Source: Curvularia sp. ZM96 (taxonomy: Eukaryota > Ascomycota > Dothideomycetes > Pleosporales > Pleosporaceae). From it: DNA of 64,000 bases. A model generated the notes under the pieces. That model worked only from the letters and a program-made list of their open reading frames with translations. It had not been told where the DNA came from and made no database searches. The position numbers were made by a program, and so were the translations under genes. How positions within the stretch are numbered: position 1 is the stretch's first letter; every line of letters begins with the position of its first letter. Positions 54,084 to 64,000 of the stretch are shown here, one piece after another. Where the stretch lies: positions 1,736,001-1,800,000 of the forward strand of contig JAJGBQ010000002.1 of assembly GCA_022457065.1 (NCBI GenBank), in the 5' to 3' direction.

Positions 54084-57000
54084 ATGCAAAGAAACTCGCA
54101 CCGGTCGCCCCAGCCTGAACATGGCAGGAAGATTGCGATACCAAAGCTACCCCCACGTCCCGGGAAGGAAAAGCATGAGAAGCTCGAGAAAGAAGAGCGG
54201 GTGTCAGTACCAAACACCCTATGATAATCTCCAAGCTGATGCGTTTTTGTAGAGCAAGAGCATGCAAAGCCTGCCGCAAACGGAGTATGCCATGGCCCTC
54301 TCAGACTTGACCCAACCTACTGACATCAGATACAGAAGTTCGATGTTCAGGAGACACGCCCCGTTGTACCTCTTGCGAGCGGGGCAATTTGGTTTGTGTT
54401 TACGATTCCGCACGACGCGATCGGCTTGTAGAGTATGTGTCTGAGACAGTTTGGTCGCATAACTTCATGCTGACATTTAAGGTCAATGCGACTGAACCAA
54501 GACCTCGTCGGTCTTCTAAAATCGCTAGAGGGACGCGTTGAGGAGGCAGACAAGAAAGCTATCAACGAAGTCTTGCAGAATGTACGTCCAATGACTACAT
54601 CACATGTCTTCGCGACACAACATGAAGGAACCCCGTTGACAACCTGTCTCTTATAGGTAGAAGATGACCTCGTCTCTCTGGATTCGGTTCCGTCTGTAAA
54701 GGCGTTGGGCAAAAGACCACGTGAACAATCTTCAGGAGACAAAAAGTCCAACAACGCCGACCATGGCGAGGCTTTTGTTACTGCATCAGTCGGTTCAAAT
54801 GAAGATCTTGATTTCCTCGACGAGGACTTGATGCGCAACCGCGAGGCGAGGGAGACTGGCTATATAGGCCAGAACTCTGAGGTACAGTGGCTGAGAAGCG
54901 TTCAACGCCAAGCCGAACGCGGAAGTACAAATCCTGACCAACAGCGACACGGCCCTCCTGGTACAAGTCCAGGAGCCTTCGATGAACGAATGAAGGCTAT
55001 GCATGAACGCAGACAGAACATGAAGCAAGGCTCGATGCATCACACAACTGACGCGACCTTTTATCTAGACAGCGACGACATTGAGATCGATATCGCGGTC
55101 GACCCTCACGAATTGCCGGATCCAGGAGTTGCTGAACATCTATTCAATTGCTATCTCGAAACCGTCCATAATACTTTTCCACTCATGCCCGACAATTTCG
55201 AGGACCAGTTCCGCCGCTATATCCAATCGGCAAAGCACCAACAACCGTATGAAGTTCCCACAAAATGGCGCATCACTATGAATTTGCTCTTTGCAATCGG
55301 CGCGAAATACTCTCAGCTCATTGGAGCTCCATGGAGAGGAGATGAAAGAGACCACTTGATCTACATGACCCGTGCAGTGCATCTTCTGCGTCTAAATGAC
55401 CCCCTTGTGATCATTACGGCACCCACCATAGATAGAGTCCAAGCCGTATGTCATTTGTACCCCCATCCTCCCTCTCACAAGTAGCTAATCATCCGGTTGT
55501 AGACTGGTGCCCTGGCCTTTTACTTTCTCGCGATTGGTCATGTAAGCAGAGCTTGGATCATAATCGGGATTTCTATTAGGCTCGCCTTGGCCCTCGGACT
55601 TCACCTACGCAACGAGAACGCCTCATTAGACGAAACAAGAAAGGAGACCTTGGTGAGGATGTGGTGGTCTTTGCATGCTATAGAGTGCTTGGCATCATCC
55701 CTCACAGGGCGACCTCCAGTCATTGGCGATTCGGACTGTACTGTAGCCATGCCAAAATCCACTCCTGGATCGCCGAGCAATGACACCAACGTACCGAGGC
55801 GAGCATCCCGCGTTCGTAGAGGTTACAGTTCACCGCATTCGAGTGGGAGGAGTGGCACATCCCAGTCTGATAAAAGCACCAAGGAGAATATTGACCTAGT
55901 CGCGTACATCAAGCTAAATCTCATCTCGCAAAAGGTTCTTCTCAACTTATATTCCCCGCGAACCGCGGCCAGATCTTGGGAGGTACGTTGACAGTCGTAT
56001 TGCTTGGCCACTCTTTCTCGTATATGATTACCCTTTGGATTTGCTAACAGGTATGACTACAGAATATTCAGACCAGAATCACAGAACTTCTCAACGAACT
56101 CGAAGAATGGAGCAAGACAGCTTTACCGTTTGATGATCTCCGTTCAGGCAACTGGAATCCGCCACCCGATTGTGATCGCGAGTCCTTCTTGTTCAGAATC
56201 TACTATTGGAGCACCAGGATTTTGATTACACGGCCATGTCTTTGTAGAATTGAGCGACGAATCGCATCTGAGAGCAGTCAATCGGCGAATTTTAATACCA
56301 AGATGGCTGAAGCATGCGTTTACGCAGCTAGGCGCATGACGGCATTGTTCCCTGAGCAACCAGATACGAGCCTGATCTACTCTCGAGGGCCTTGGTGGAA
56401 CATTGTTCATATCAGTGAGTCTTATCATGTCTAATTAAAACAGAATCTTGCTGACGAAACATGCAAAAGTCATGCAAAGTATGGCTGTGCTTTTGCTGGA
56501 GATGGCTTTTGAAAGCCAGAATATGAAAAAGGAAAAATCAGACATTTTGTCTTGTATCAAGAAGTTGATGGGCTGGCTCCGTGCCATGCGAGTCAATGAC
56601 CCTGTCGCCTCTCGGGCGCATGATGTGGTTTACAAGATTCTCAATACATCTGCTTCTAACCTGCGCGATCAGGTGAACGAGCTGATGGATGATGATCACA
56701 ACCAACCTCCGCAATCGCGGCCATCGCGGCCATCGGAGCACCAACAAGAGTTCACCTTCCCATCGCAACCAGAGCCCTGGGACATACCTATCTACCCTGA
56801 AGAGTCATCGAACGCGCTCCAACCTCCGTTCCTCAACGAGCAATTTTCCAACCCCGCCTATCCTTTCCCCGTTCAACAAGACCCTTCCCTAGCCTTTCCC
56901 TTCGGAGCCCCTTTCACGACCACGTTTGACCAGGGTCCTCCGATTGTCGACATGCAAAATCTCTGGTGGCAACCAGCGCCTTCCGACAACCTGAGCTTGG

Positions 57001-57125
57001 ATCCTTCTGGGTTAGGGCTGCCTCTTCAACTGCAGATTCCTCCTTTAGTCGATCCAGAGATGCAGTACAACGACTGGACACAACCGCCAAACGGAAATGA
57101 CGAATTTGGCCATACGTCCAACTAG
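54084..57125 (+). CDS. Zn2Cys6 transcription factor, eight exons
   Basis: Fungal regulator, 874 residues. Exons: 54084-54202, 54253-54284 (only 32 nt), 54336-54432, 54482-54581, 54657-55445, 55503-55982, 56063-56414, 56470-57125. The zinc cluster is built from exons 2 and 3: ACKACRKR then KVRCSGDTPRC and TSCERGNLVC (Cys 44, 47, 54, 61, 64, 71; C-x2-C-x6-C-x6-C-x2-C-x6-C). A coil (MRLNQDLVGLLKSLEGRVEEAD) follows, then DDLVSLDS and the middle-homology fungal_trans domain: FNCYLETVHNTFPLMPDNFED, LLFAIGAKYSQL, LALGLHLRNE, RKETLVRMWWSLHAIECLASSLTGRP. The C-terminal 140 residues are Pro/Gln/Phe/Trp-rich. The first donor (GTCAGT at 54203) is non-standard but the only one that keeps frame. Start: first ATG after an in-frame stop. 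Confidence 0.85.
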
Positions 57126-58151
57126 AAATTGTCGAAGCGCTTTATTCACAATGTCTATAGTCTTGGCTGTTGAGTCGGATTTAGTGTTTCCATCCAAATA
57201 CGTTTCTGGCTGCACCTGTTCTTACAATGACACTCAACTGAACATCACGTTTTCACTAAGTCAAAATACGGTGAAACAACAAAAAAGAAGGTTCTGTTTT
57301 GGACTGAGCCAGAAAGACCATTTTTTTAAAGGGAAAAAAAGGCAAATTGGATTCAATACATTCGACAGATTTCCAGGCCTCACGGCTGCCTACTGGTAGT
57401 TCAACACCGAGATACTGTCTTTCTTTAGCGTTAGCGTGAAAGACTCAAAACACTCTTTCGATAATTCTCGTCCGACTACGTCAAGTATGCAAACTAATCT
57501 CATCCATTCTAAGAGAGCTTTGTCCATACTTCATGCATGTTATAGATTGAACGAGGCTGCTCAAAGACTCTAATTAAGCGACTCCGCTCACTGATACTAG
57601 CTGTAGATAAACTAAATAAGATTATGATGCGAAATGGTGTTGCCATAGTAAAGTTGAGATGTGATACACTCTTGTCGTATTCGATTCACATATAATGTGT
57701 CTTGCGTGCCTTCGAGATTTGGAAATAGTGCTGTTATTATCATGTTTCTTGGACTACGGCATTCAATTACAGTAGCTCGAATGATGCTGACGAATGCTGA
57801 TGATTGTGTCATAGGTGCGTTGCGATTGAGCAATAGCAAAGGCCAAAATTAATGCACCCGTCTTTGACCCGATGGAGTACCTTGCAGGCGTGTCGGAATG
57901 TGACTTTACCAGCGAGTTCTGCACTACGTTGATGTATAGCTTTCAGAAATGACATGCAACTCGAAGACATTTCCACAAGTGGTTTTCTAGTCGCTTCCAT
58001 GGTTTGTGCATTCATAGAGTGTGAGACGCAGTTCAGCCGCGCTCTGAATTCTCAGCACAATTTGCTGACCTTACTATCTTTTTGCTATATATACAAAACA
58101 CTCATACACTCACAATACCATCTCAGCCGCTATACTACACATTCTCTCTTA
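57126..58151. other. Convergent 3' region
   Basis: A 1,026-bp AT-rich convergent gap. Nothing coding or repeated recognised. Confidence 0.4.
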
Positions 58152-60364
58152 CTAAGCCCCAATTCCCAGTCCCACAGGACAATTCGGCACGTTTTCCTGC
58201 CATGCAATCTTCGCATACGCCGGCAAATAGCTGTTCGTAGTAAACTTTTCATCAATGTAATACGAGATCTGACTCAATGAGAACTTTCCACCAACATCCG
58301 GCTGGTTCAAAGCATTGACAATGTAACTCGCGATGAAATCTAGGAACACAAGGTCCACTGTCTCGGGCATCGATCCATCAACGGGGAAAGAAGCATTTGC
58401 TTGGAGGTCGTTAGGCTGCGGGTAGTTTGGAATGCTGGAATGCACAGTGTCGTCACCATCAATTCCAAAATCGTCTGTTGTGGTGTAGCCTGGTGTGGGA
58501 GAAGTGGATTGACGGCGGATAAGACGACCGCCTTGCTTGGAGCGACGAACCTGTCCTTCGTAGTGGTGAGTGAGCGGCGGGTCGATACACGTATCGCGGT
58601 CGGCAAGAAGAGGGCTGAAACCAAAGTCGGCTGTTTTAAGGTCTCGCTTCTTCTTTTGAAAGGGACCCGCGTTCAGGATGTCAATGACTTTCGATGCCTG
58701 CTTATAGGGAACATCTGGGATATACTGGAAAGCGTCCTTGAACGGAGAAACTATGAAGGAGTCGTCGTACGTGAAGGGGCCTTTGGCTAGATCAAAACGG
58801 ACGCTGCCGGTATTGATTATGATGAGTCGAGGGATGTCTTTGCGTGTTTCGTTCACCACAACTGTAGCTAGCGCGGTTTGGAGAAGCTTGAAGATGTTGC
58901 CTTCGGCCAGAAATGGCTTGCAGTACTGGCAGTATGTCTCTGGCGCACAGCCGTAGAGGTCAGTCAGGTTTAGCTTGGCTCGGTCTGAAGTGATCTCGGA
59001 CGTGACCTTGAGGCCCTTAGATGTGTTAAACGAGGTATAGGGTTGGCTTCCTTCAGCATGGTACGCAAACGTATTGCGGTTCCAATCAAGGTATCTCCGC
59101 GCGTAGCGCATCGAAGTCTTTGAAGTACTGGCAGGCGCAGTCTGTTTGTTTGATTGCATAACTGCGGCACGAGAAGGGTTGGGTACACCTTTGGGATTTT
59201 GCTTGGCTTTGCAACTAGATGACTTGATACCAGACATTGCAAGCCAGCCCAGGGTTTCGCAGTAGCGGCCTATACTTTTGTCAGATAAACAAACTCAAAA
59301 ATATCGAAATGACTTACCAGACTCAAGACCAGTGGCCTTGTCGTCATAGATGGTAAAGTCGCGAATGTGTGTATGGCCTCCAAAGAACTGAATTGGTACG
59401 TCGGGCTTGATGCTACGAATAGCCTTAAATACGGTTCCCATGGTGCTACTGGACACGTTGGTTCGCACGGGGTTGTGGCCAGCTACCACAAACAGATCTA
59501 TTGGCTTGGTAAAGTTGACAGCTTGCTGGAACCATGGCTCTTTGACCATGTTCGCAGCTTTGATGACCTTGGAAACATTGCTGTTTCCTGTAAAGTCAAA
59601 TAGAACGCCAAATGCCATGATTCGAAGACCTTTATTTGTCAGTGTTTTATTCTTAGTCGGATCTTGCGACATACCTTGCTCTGTAGTGAAGTACCGGTAT
59701 TGAGCCCCAATATACTCGAAGCTGCCCGTGGTCGGATTGAGAATTTGAACATTACTGGTGAGATACTTGTCTCCATAAACTTTGGAGAAGTTGCTGAAGG
59801 TCTCATACGCAATCTCGGTCACATAGAGCTCATGGTTTCCGATGGTCAATAAATCGTAATCCATGTTCTCAAAAATGGCATTTGAGATGTTGCCATTGGG
59901 CGTTGTCGCATCGCTGAGCCCAGCACCATCGTGCAGGTCCTATATTGGGTCAGTAAGGTCACCACTTTCTTCTCATACGTGCGGCCCTATTCGTCCCCAG
60001 GGCCTTGATGGCAAGCACTAACCCCTGTATCGACTACAAGCAAATCGACGCCAAGTTTACGAGCTTTCTGTTTCATGTGCTTCGTGAAGCTGACGAAATC
60101 ACCCCAGTCAGCACCATAGTTCTGTTCCTTGATATGCCCTTCAAGCCATCCATGGGTATCAGTGGTGTGTAGGAAATTGATCTGCCCCCATTCCAGAGGG
60201 CCTTTCGGAGTTGTTGTCGGCTTTTGCGCGTCGGGCTGCATTCGCCTGACGTTTCTAGTTAGAACAACATCATCTTTTAGCGGCCCGTAGCAGCTGTGCT
60301 CGCCCTCACAAGCCGAAGCTGAGGCGGCGAGTACCGCAATCACACTGTAAGTGAGAGGTCGCAT
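58152..60364 (-). CDS. Secreted metallophosphatase, 5'-nucleotidase-like (YHR202W family)
   Basis: Calcineurin-like phosphoesterase of the fungal YHR202W group, related to 5'-nucleotidases, probably secretory or vacuolar. Exons 60364-60023, 59939-59675, 59629-59318, 59269-58152 (678 residues). Introns: 60022-59940 (GTTAGT donor), 59674-59630 (45 nt, GTATGT/AAAG, open in all frames used) and 59317-59270 (GTAAGT/TATAG). Signal peptide MRPLTYSVIAVLAASASA, then CEGEHSC. Metal-site motifs in order: HTTDTHGWLEGH, VVDTGDLHDG, TIGNHEL, FVVAGHNP, GGHTHIRD. The C-terminal domain has the usual GCAPETYC and a TGSVRFDLAKGPFTYDDSF nucleotide-side segment. A basic, low-complexity insert (QVRRSKQGGRLIRRQS) sits near residue 545. 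If the 45-nt intron is kept the protein gains 15 residues. Substrate not known. Confidence 0.88.
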
Positions 60365-61047
60365 TGTCGGGAGTGCTTGGAATGTCGGTATCGCATGTCA
60401 GGCAACGCGAATGACATATTATATGTTTCCGACGGCAAAGCATACGCGTGCATACTAGTCCAGACACGTACATGCTAGCCCAGCCGTGTGGTCCCGCGTC
60501 GGATGGAGGCGCATGTTGGGGCTGCAGGATCAGACTGCACGTGTGGCTCTTATTGGTAAGAAAGATAAGCTTTTGACAAGGTCTTGGACAAGTCTCCAAG
60601 GCGAGGACCAGAAAAGCTTGATCAAGTCGTTCTCCTTCCTTTTGGGTAACAAGCGTCGCGACTAGCGTTCCATGGGCCGGCCTTTCTCTCGCCTCTCCGA
60701 CAGCTGCCCTGGATCTCCCTCTGCATCGTGGCAAGTATTGTTGCCACCGGCTCGAATCCTAGTACATCATGTTATCGTGCACTTGGTACAGCCAAAGATA
60801 TTAGTACCTTCCGGCACGAGGCCTCCTACTCCAAAGCCGATCCATACATGTTGCCAAAAGCCCTCAGAATTGTGGCTTTTTTGACTCCTCAAGTTCCGTG
60901 GCGACCATTCCAATCTGATTGTATCATAATTGGTACTTCCTAATGGTCATAACCAAAAAGACTTCAAATTGGAAATGCCAGTTCTTTCTCAAAATCATTT
61001 TGACATTTATCCAGGTTCATTCAGCAACTGTATTCAGTGTGCAAAGC
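60365..61047. promoter_or_regulatory. Metallophosphatase upstream region
   Basis: A 683-bp gap between two minus-strand genes: promoter of the metallophosphatase and 3' UTR of the CoA ligase. No gene seen. Confidence 0.4.
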
Positions 61048-62786
61048 CTACAACTTAGCCCTCGCTTCATCCCTGATAATAAGGCCAAACTTCCCACTCT
61101 TCTCCTTATCCCTCAACACCCGTCTCAAAATCTTTCCAGACGGGCTCTTCGGTATCTCACTGATAAACTCAACCTCCTTAACCCACTTATATCTCACCTT
61201 CTTTTCCTTGACATACGTAATGATCTCTTTACCCACAGCTGTACTCTCCTCTGTCCCGGGCTTGAGCACAACATACGCCTTTGGTAGTTCGCCAGAGTAA
61301 TCGTCTTTGATGCTCATGACGGCGACGTCCTCGACTTTAGGGTGGCCAAGAAGCAAGTCTTCGAGCTCGGCTGGCGCGACACCAATGCCCTTGACTTTGA
61401 TGAGCTCTTTGATGCGGTCCGAGATGTAAATCATGCCTTCTTCGTCAATAGAGCCGCGATCGCCAGTGTGCAGAAAGCCGTCTGCATCGAATGTCTCTCG
61501 AGTAGCTTTTTCGTTGTTGAGATATCCCATTACGACCTGGGGTCCGCGAGCAAGCACTTCTCCGTCTTCACCAACCTTGCCTTCTGTACCGTCGTCCTTG
61601 ATGATCTTTACCTCGGTAGAAGCAACAATCGCACCGCCAGAATGGGCATATTTGTATGAGTATTTTTCAGGTGGATGAGCAGTGATGCAGGAGCATGATT
61701 CAGTCATGCCGTAGCCTTGCTTGAATCCCGTGTTGGGAAATTTCTTCTGCAACTGGTGTATAATCTCTTCTGACAACGGAGCTGCGCCGGAAGAAAAGCG
61801 AGTGATATGGCTGAGATCGTACTTGTCTACCAACGGGTCGCGAACCAGTCTGATGATGATTGGCGGTACCAGCAGAAGCTCCGTTAGCTTGTATTCGACG
61901 ATGATGTCTAGCATCTTCTCCATGGTGAACTGCGGAAGCATGATGACTTCAGCGTTAAGAAGGATGGGCAAATGCATCTGGTGAACCAAGCCTGTGATGT
62001 GGAAAAGCGGAAGTACGGCCATTATCTTCTTATGTGTTTCTGGCGTGATCTGCTGTATCTGTAGGCATTGCGCTATAACGTTCTGGTGACTGATCATAAC
62101 GGCCTTAGGTAGTCCAGTCGTTCCAGATGAGAAGGAAAGAAAGCCACAGACATCTTTGTTCTTCTTCCCGGAAGCAAGTTTGAACGCAGCGGTCTGTCCG
62201 GAGTCGCCATACGATTCTCCCATGCGAATCAAATCCTGAACTGTAGTATAGCCTGGCAGTTTACCCTCCAGCAGAAAGACATTTGATTGTGGTATCCCGG
62301 CGGCTTTCGCGCTTGCAGATGCAATCTCCATGCTTCCCGGTGTAGTCATCAAGAACTTTGCATCCGCCGTCTTGAGCGCAAACGTCATCTCCTCAACATT
62401 GTAGGCTGGGCTTGCGCCACTGATCTTCGCACCTACACGGAGGCCCGCAAACATTGCTACTGGGTACCATACTGTGTTTTGGCTGAAAAGCGCTACTGTT
62501 TCGCCCTCTTTGAGACCGTACTTCTTAACCAAAGCCGTGGAGATGTACGTAGAATACTTCTTCACATCTGCCCAGTTCACACGCTCTTTAGTAATAGCAT
62601 TCTGGAAACCTGCAAGTTCGCTTGGAGGATATTTGTTAATTGGTGAGTAGGGTGAATCAAAAAGCCAATCCCAGTCTGTCAAGTCGGTAGGTACTACATT
62701 CGTTAGCAAATGAAGTATTGCCAAACACCGGTACAGTCGGGATACACACAGTCAATGGGCGGTTGTTTTGACTTGAAGATTACCAT
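61048..62786 (-). CDS. Peroxisomal 4-coumarate-CoA-ligase-like acyl-CoA synthetase
   Basis: ANL-superfamily AMP-forming ligase that activates a carboxylic acid with ATP and CoA. Exons 62786-62750 (37 nt) and 62693-61048 (560 residues); intron 62749-62694 (GTGTGT donor, GTAG acceptor). The tiny first exon supplies MVIFKSKQPPID, the usual start of fungal 4CL-like enzymes, and makes the join ...PIDLPTDLTDWDWLF. Motifs: P-loop SFSSGTTGLPKAVM at about 199-212; FSSGAAPLSEE; GYGMTESCSCI; LHTGDRGSIDEEG; hinge DRIKELIKVKGIGVAPAELE; catalytic Lys in KSPSGKILRRVL. The C terminus ...ARAKL is a PTS1 peroxisomal signal. The aryl/acyl substrate cannot be read from sequence. Divergent from a 3-hydroxyacyl-CoA dehydrogenase. 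Confidence 0.93.
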
Positions 62787-63296
62787 CTTGGTATGAGTTT
62801 TCTTGATATTCACGGAGATACGACCCTGGTCAAGGCAACGGGCCAGGAATCAGAGCAGAGGCTATACAGTCTGAAGATGAACCATGTAAAGGAATGGTTG
62901 AGTTTCGAGACCAAGTATTAATAGACGAGCAGCCCCTCTAGGCCTGATAGGCAAACCAAAGCAATCATCCTCGGCGTAACCCATCTCTATCGGATATGCA
63001 GTCTTCGATTCGATGCCGGAGCGGGGATAAGGTATACCGTAAGGCGGGGTTGATGAGCTACCCGAGTCACCCAAAAGCAGTCAAGATCACCAGCCCCACT
63101 AAAACCCTTCCCAGGTAACACCTACAGATGCATGTTGTGTATGTAAGAGCTGTCTCATTGCCACATGGTAGATCCCTTCTCAATCGAAATTTGTACCTCA
63201 CATTGGAATCACCTGATCGAGCCACTAACTGATAAAAAGTTCCCTCCCTACCCTCAGAACCATCAAATCTACCAACCCTCAACCTTACAATCAAAC
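62787..63296. promoter_or_regulatory. Shared promoter, CoA ligase / dehydrogenase
   Basis: A 510-bp divergent promoter. CCTCGG at 62969-62974 matches the core bound by FarA/FarB-type regulators of fatty-acid and peroxisomal genes in Aspergillus; a single copy is only weak evidence. GATA-type cores (for example GATAGG near 62946) are also present. Confidence 0.5.
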
Positions 63297-64000
63297 ATGT
63301 CCGAACCAGGAGTATCCGAGAATGACCCCATTCTAAGGGTTCAATCCAACAAAGACATTCGCATAACCCTCATCGGCACTGGAACTATCGGCCTCTCATT
63401 CGCCGCTTGGCAGCTAACCCACCTACTCAGCCCCTCACAATTAACCATCTACGACACACGCCCAGACCTGGACCAGTACATATCCCAGCACCTTCCCAGC
63501 TTCTTCTCCGAGGAACCCGCACAAGCAGCGCTATCCAACATCCGCATCGCGACTTCACTATCCGAAGCCGTCGCAGAAGCCCACATTATTCAGGAATCCG
63601 GACCAGAAAACCTAGCCTTCAAGCGCCAGCTTTGGGCTGAAGTTGAGCAACATGCGCCAGAGCATTCGTTGTTTTGGAGTAGTACGTCTGGCATCCCGGC
63701 GTCTCAGCAGGCGCAAGATATGAGGGATAAATCGCGGTTACTGGTTGTGCACCCATTTAATCCACCGCATATCATGCCACTGCTCGAGCTTGTGCCCTCG
63801 CCGCATACGGCGGAGGAAGTTATCAAGAGGACGCAGGCGTTCTGGGTGGAGCGCGGAAGAGTACCGGTGCACATTAAGAAAGAGACGACGGGGTTTGTGG
63901 CGAATAGATTGGCGTTTGCGCTGCTGCGCGAAGCTGTGCATCTTGTCAATGAGAACGTGGTTTCGGTTGAGGAGCTGGATAGTATCGTGGAGAGTAGTAT
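63297..64000 (+). CDS. 3-hydroxyacyl-CoA dehydrogenase, partial
   Basis: NAD-dependent dehydrogenase of the 3-hydroxyacyl-CoA dehydrogenase / lambda-crystallin (CRYL1) group. Open from ATG 63297 to the window edge (234 full codons), so the end is missing. Visible: Rossmann loop ITLIGTGTIGLSFAAW near residues 22-37 (GxGxxG); an acidic residue closing the second strand (TIYDTRP); HIIQESGPENLAFK; the SSTSGI loop; the HPFNPPHIMPLLELV motif characteristic of the family; TTGFVANRLAFALLREAV, which leads into the C-terminal helical domain. No intron is seen in the visible part. Substrate could be a beta-hydroxyacyl-CoA, L-gulonate or carnitine-like compound; the neighbouring CoA ligase favours the first. 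Confidence 0.88.
   Translation, partial: MSEPGVSENDPILRVQSNKDIRITLIGTGTIGLSFAAWQLTHLLSPSQLTIYDTRPDLDQYISQHLPSFFSEEPAQAALSNIRIATSLSEAVAEAHIIQESGPENLAFKRQLWAEVEQHAPEHSLFWSSTSGIPASQQAQDMRDKSRLLVVHPFNPPHIMPLLELVPSPHTAEEVIKRTQAFWVERGRVPVHIKKETTGFVANRLAFALLREAVHLVNENVVSVEELDSIVESS

Noticed and set aside
1..64000. CRISPR arrays, bacterial operons, LTR retrotransposons or DNA transposon ends
   Set aside because: No regularly spaced repeats, no reverse transcriptase, integrase or transposase motifs and no terminal inverted repeats were noticed on either strand.

Overview
The window is 64 kb of nuclear DNA from a filamentous ascomycete (Pezizomycotina, most likely Dothideomycetes such as Pleosporales; the class is inferred from overall protein character, not tested). 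Evidence: genes on both strands each with their own promoter, short spliceosomal introns (about 45-75 nt, GTAAGT/GTACGT donors, CTAAC/CTGAC-like branch sites), two Zn2Cys6 regulators, a cytosolic phosphoketolase, a delta-8-type sphingolipid desaturase, and one cytochrome P450 relic whose stop codons mostly sit where Gln codons are expected (RIP-type decay). I resolved 20 protein-coding genes (two cut by the window ends), one P450 pseudogene and one tRNA-Ala. Gene models were spliced by hand and every listed exon set keeps frame.

Layout. 0-7.4 kb: RPL10 (partial), RPL30, MCM2 and a UBR7/Mlo2-type protein (ribosome, replication, ubiquitin-type functions). 7.7-12.8 kb: a secreted Ser/Thr/Pro-rich protein and a kinesin-10 (Kid/KIF22-like) with a DNA-binding C terminus. 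13.2-20.9 kb: a carbon-metabolism stretch with phosphoketolase, cytochrome b5-fused sphingolipid desaturase and a PGM2/Prm15 phosphopentomutase. 21.6-23.9 kb: dead P450 and tRNA-Ala(AGC). 24-37.6 kb: two unknown membrane proteins, a large unknown protein with a Cys/His-rich N terminus, a secreted PL7 (alginate-lyase-like) enzyme with an extra cysteine-rich domain, and a small methyltransferase. 38-50.6 kb: SQT1 (chaperone of Rpl10), a 3.5-kb gene-free convergent gap with a strong G-quadruplex motif, an AT-hook+bZIP regulator, a 2.9-kb divergent gap, and cohesin SMC3. 51.6-57.1 kb: two divergent Zn2Cys6 regulators. 58.2-64 kb: a secreted YHR202W-type metallophosphatase, a peroxisomal (AKL-ending) 4CL-like CoA ligase, and, divergent from it, a 3-hydroxyacyl-CoA dehydrogenase cut by the window end.

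How genes relate. MCM2, kinesin-10 and SMC3 are S/M-phase chromosome genes and their upstream regions carry ACGCG (MCB-type) cores. Rpl10 and its dedicated chaperone Sqt1 both lie here, 37 kb apart. Phosphopentomutase and phosphoketolase can be linked through ribose-5-P and xylulose-5-P. The CoA ligase and the dehydrogenase share a 510-bp promoter with a CCTCGG (FarA/FarB-type) core and may form a small peroxisomal catabolic unit. I saw no convincing new multi-gene system; the best leads are the RIP-decayed P450, the two-domain PL7 enzyme, the ligase/dehydrogenase pair and the regulatory deserts around the bZIP gene.
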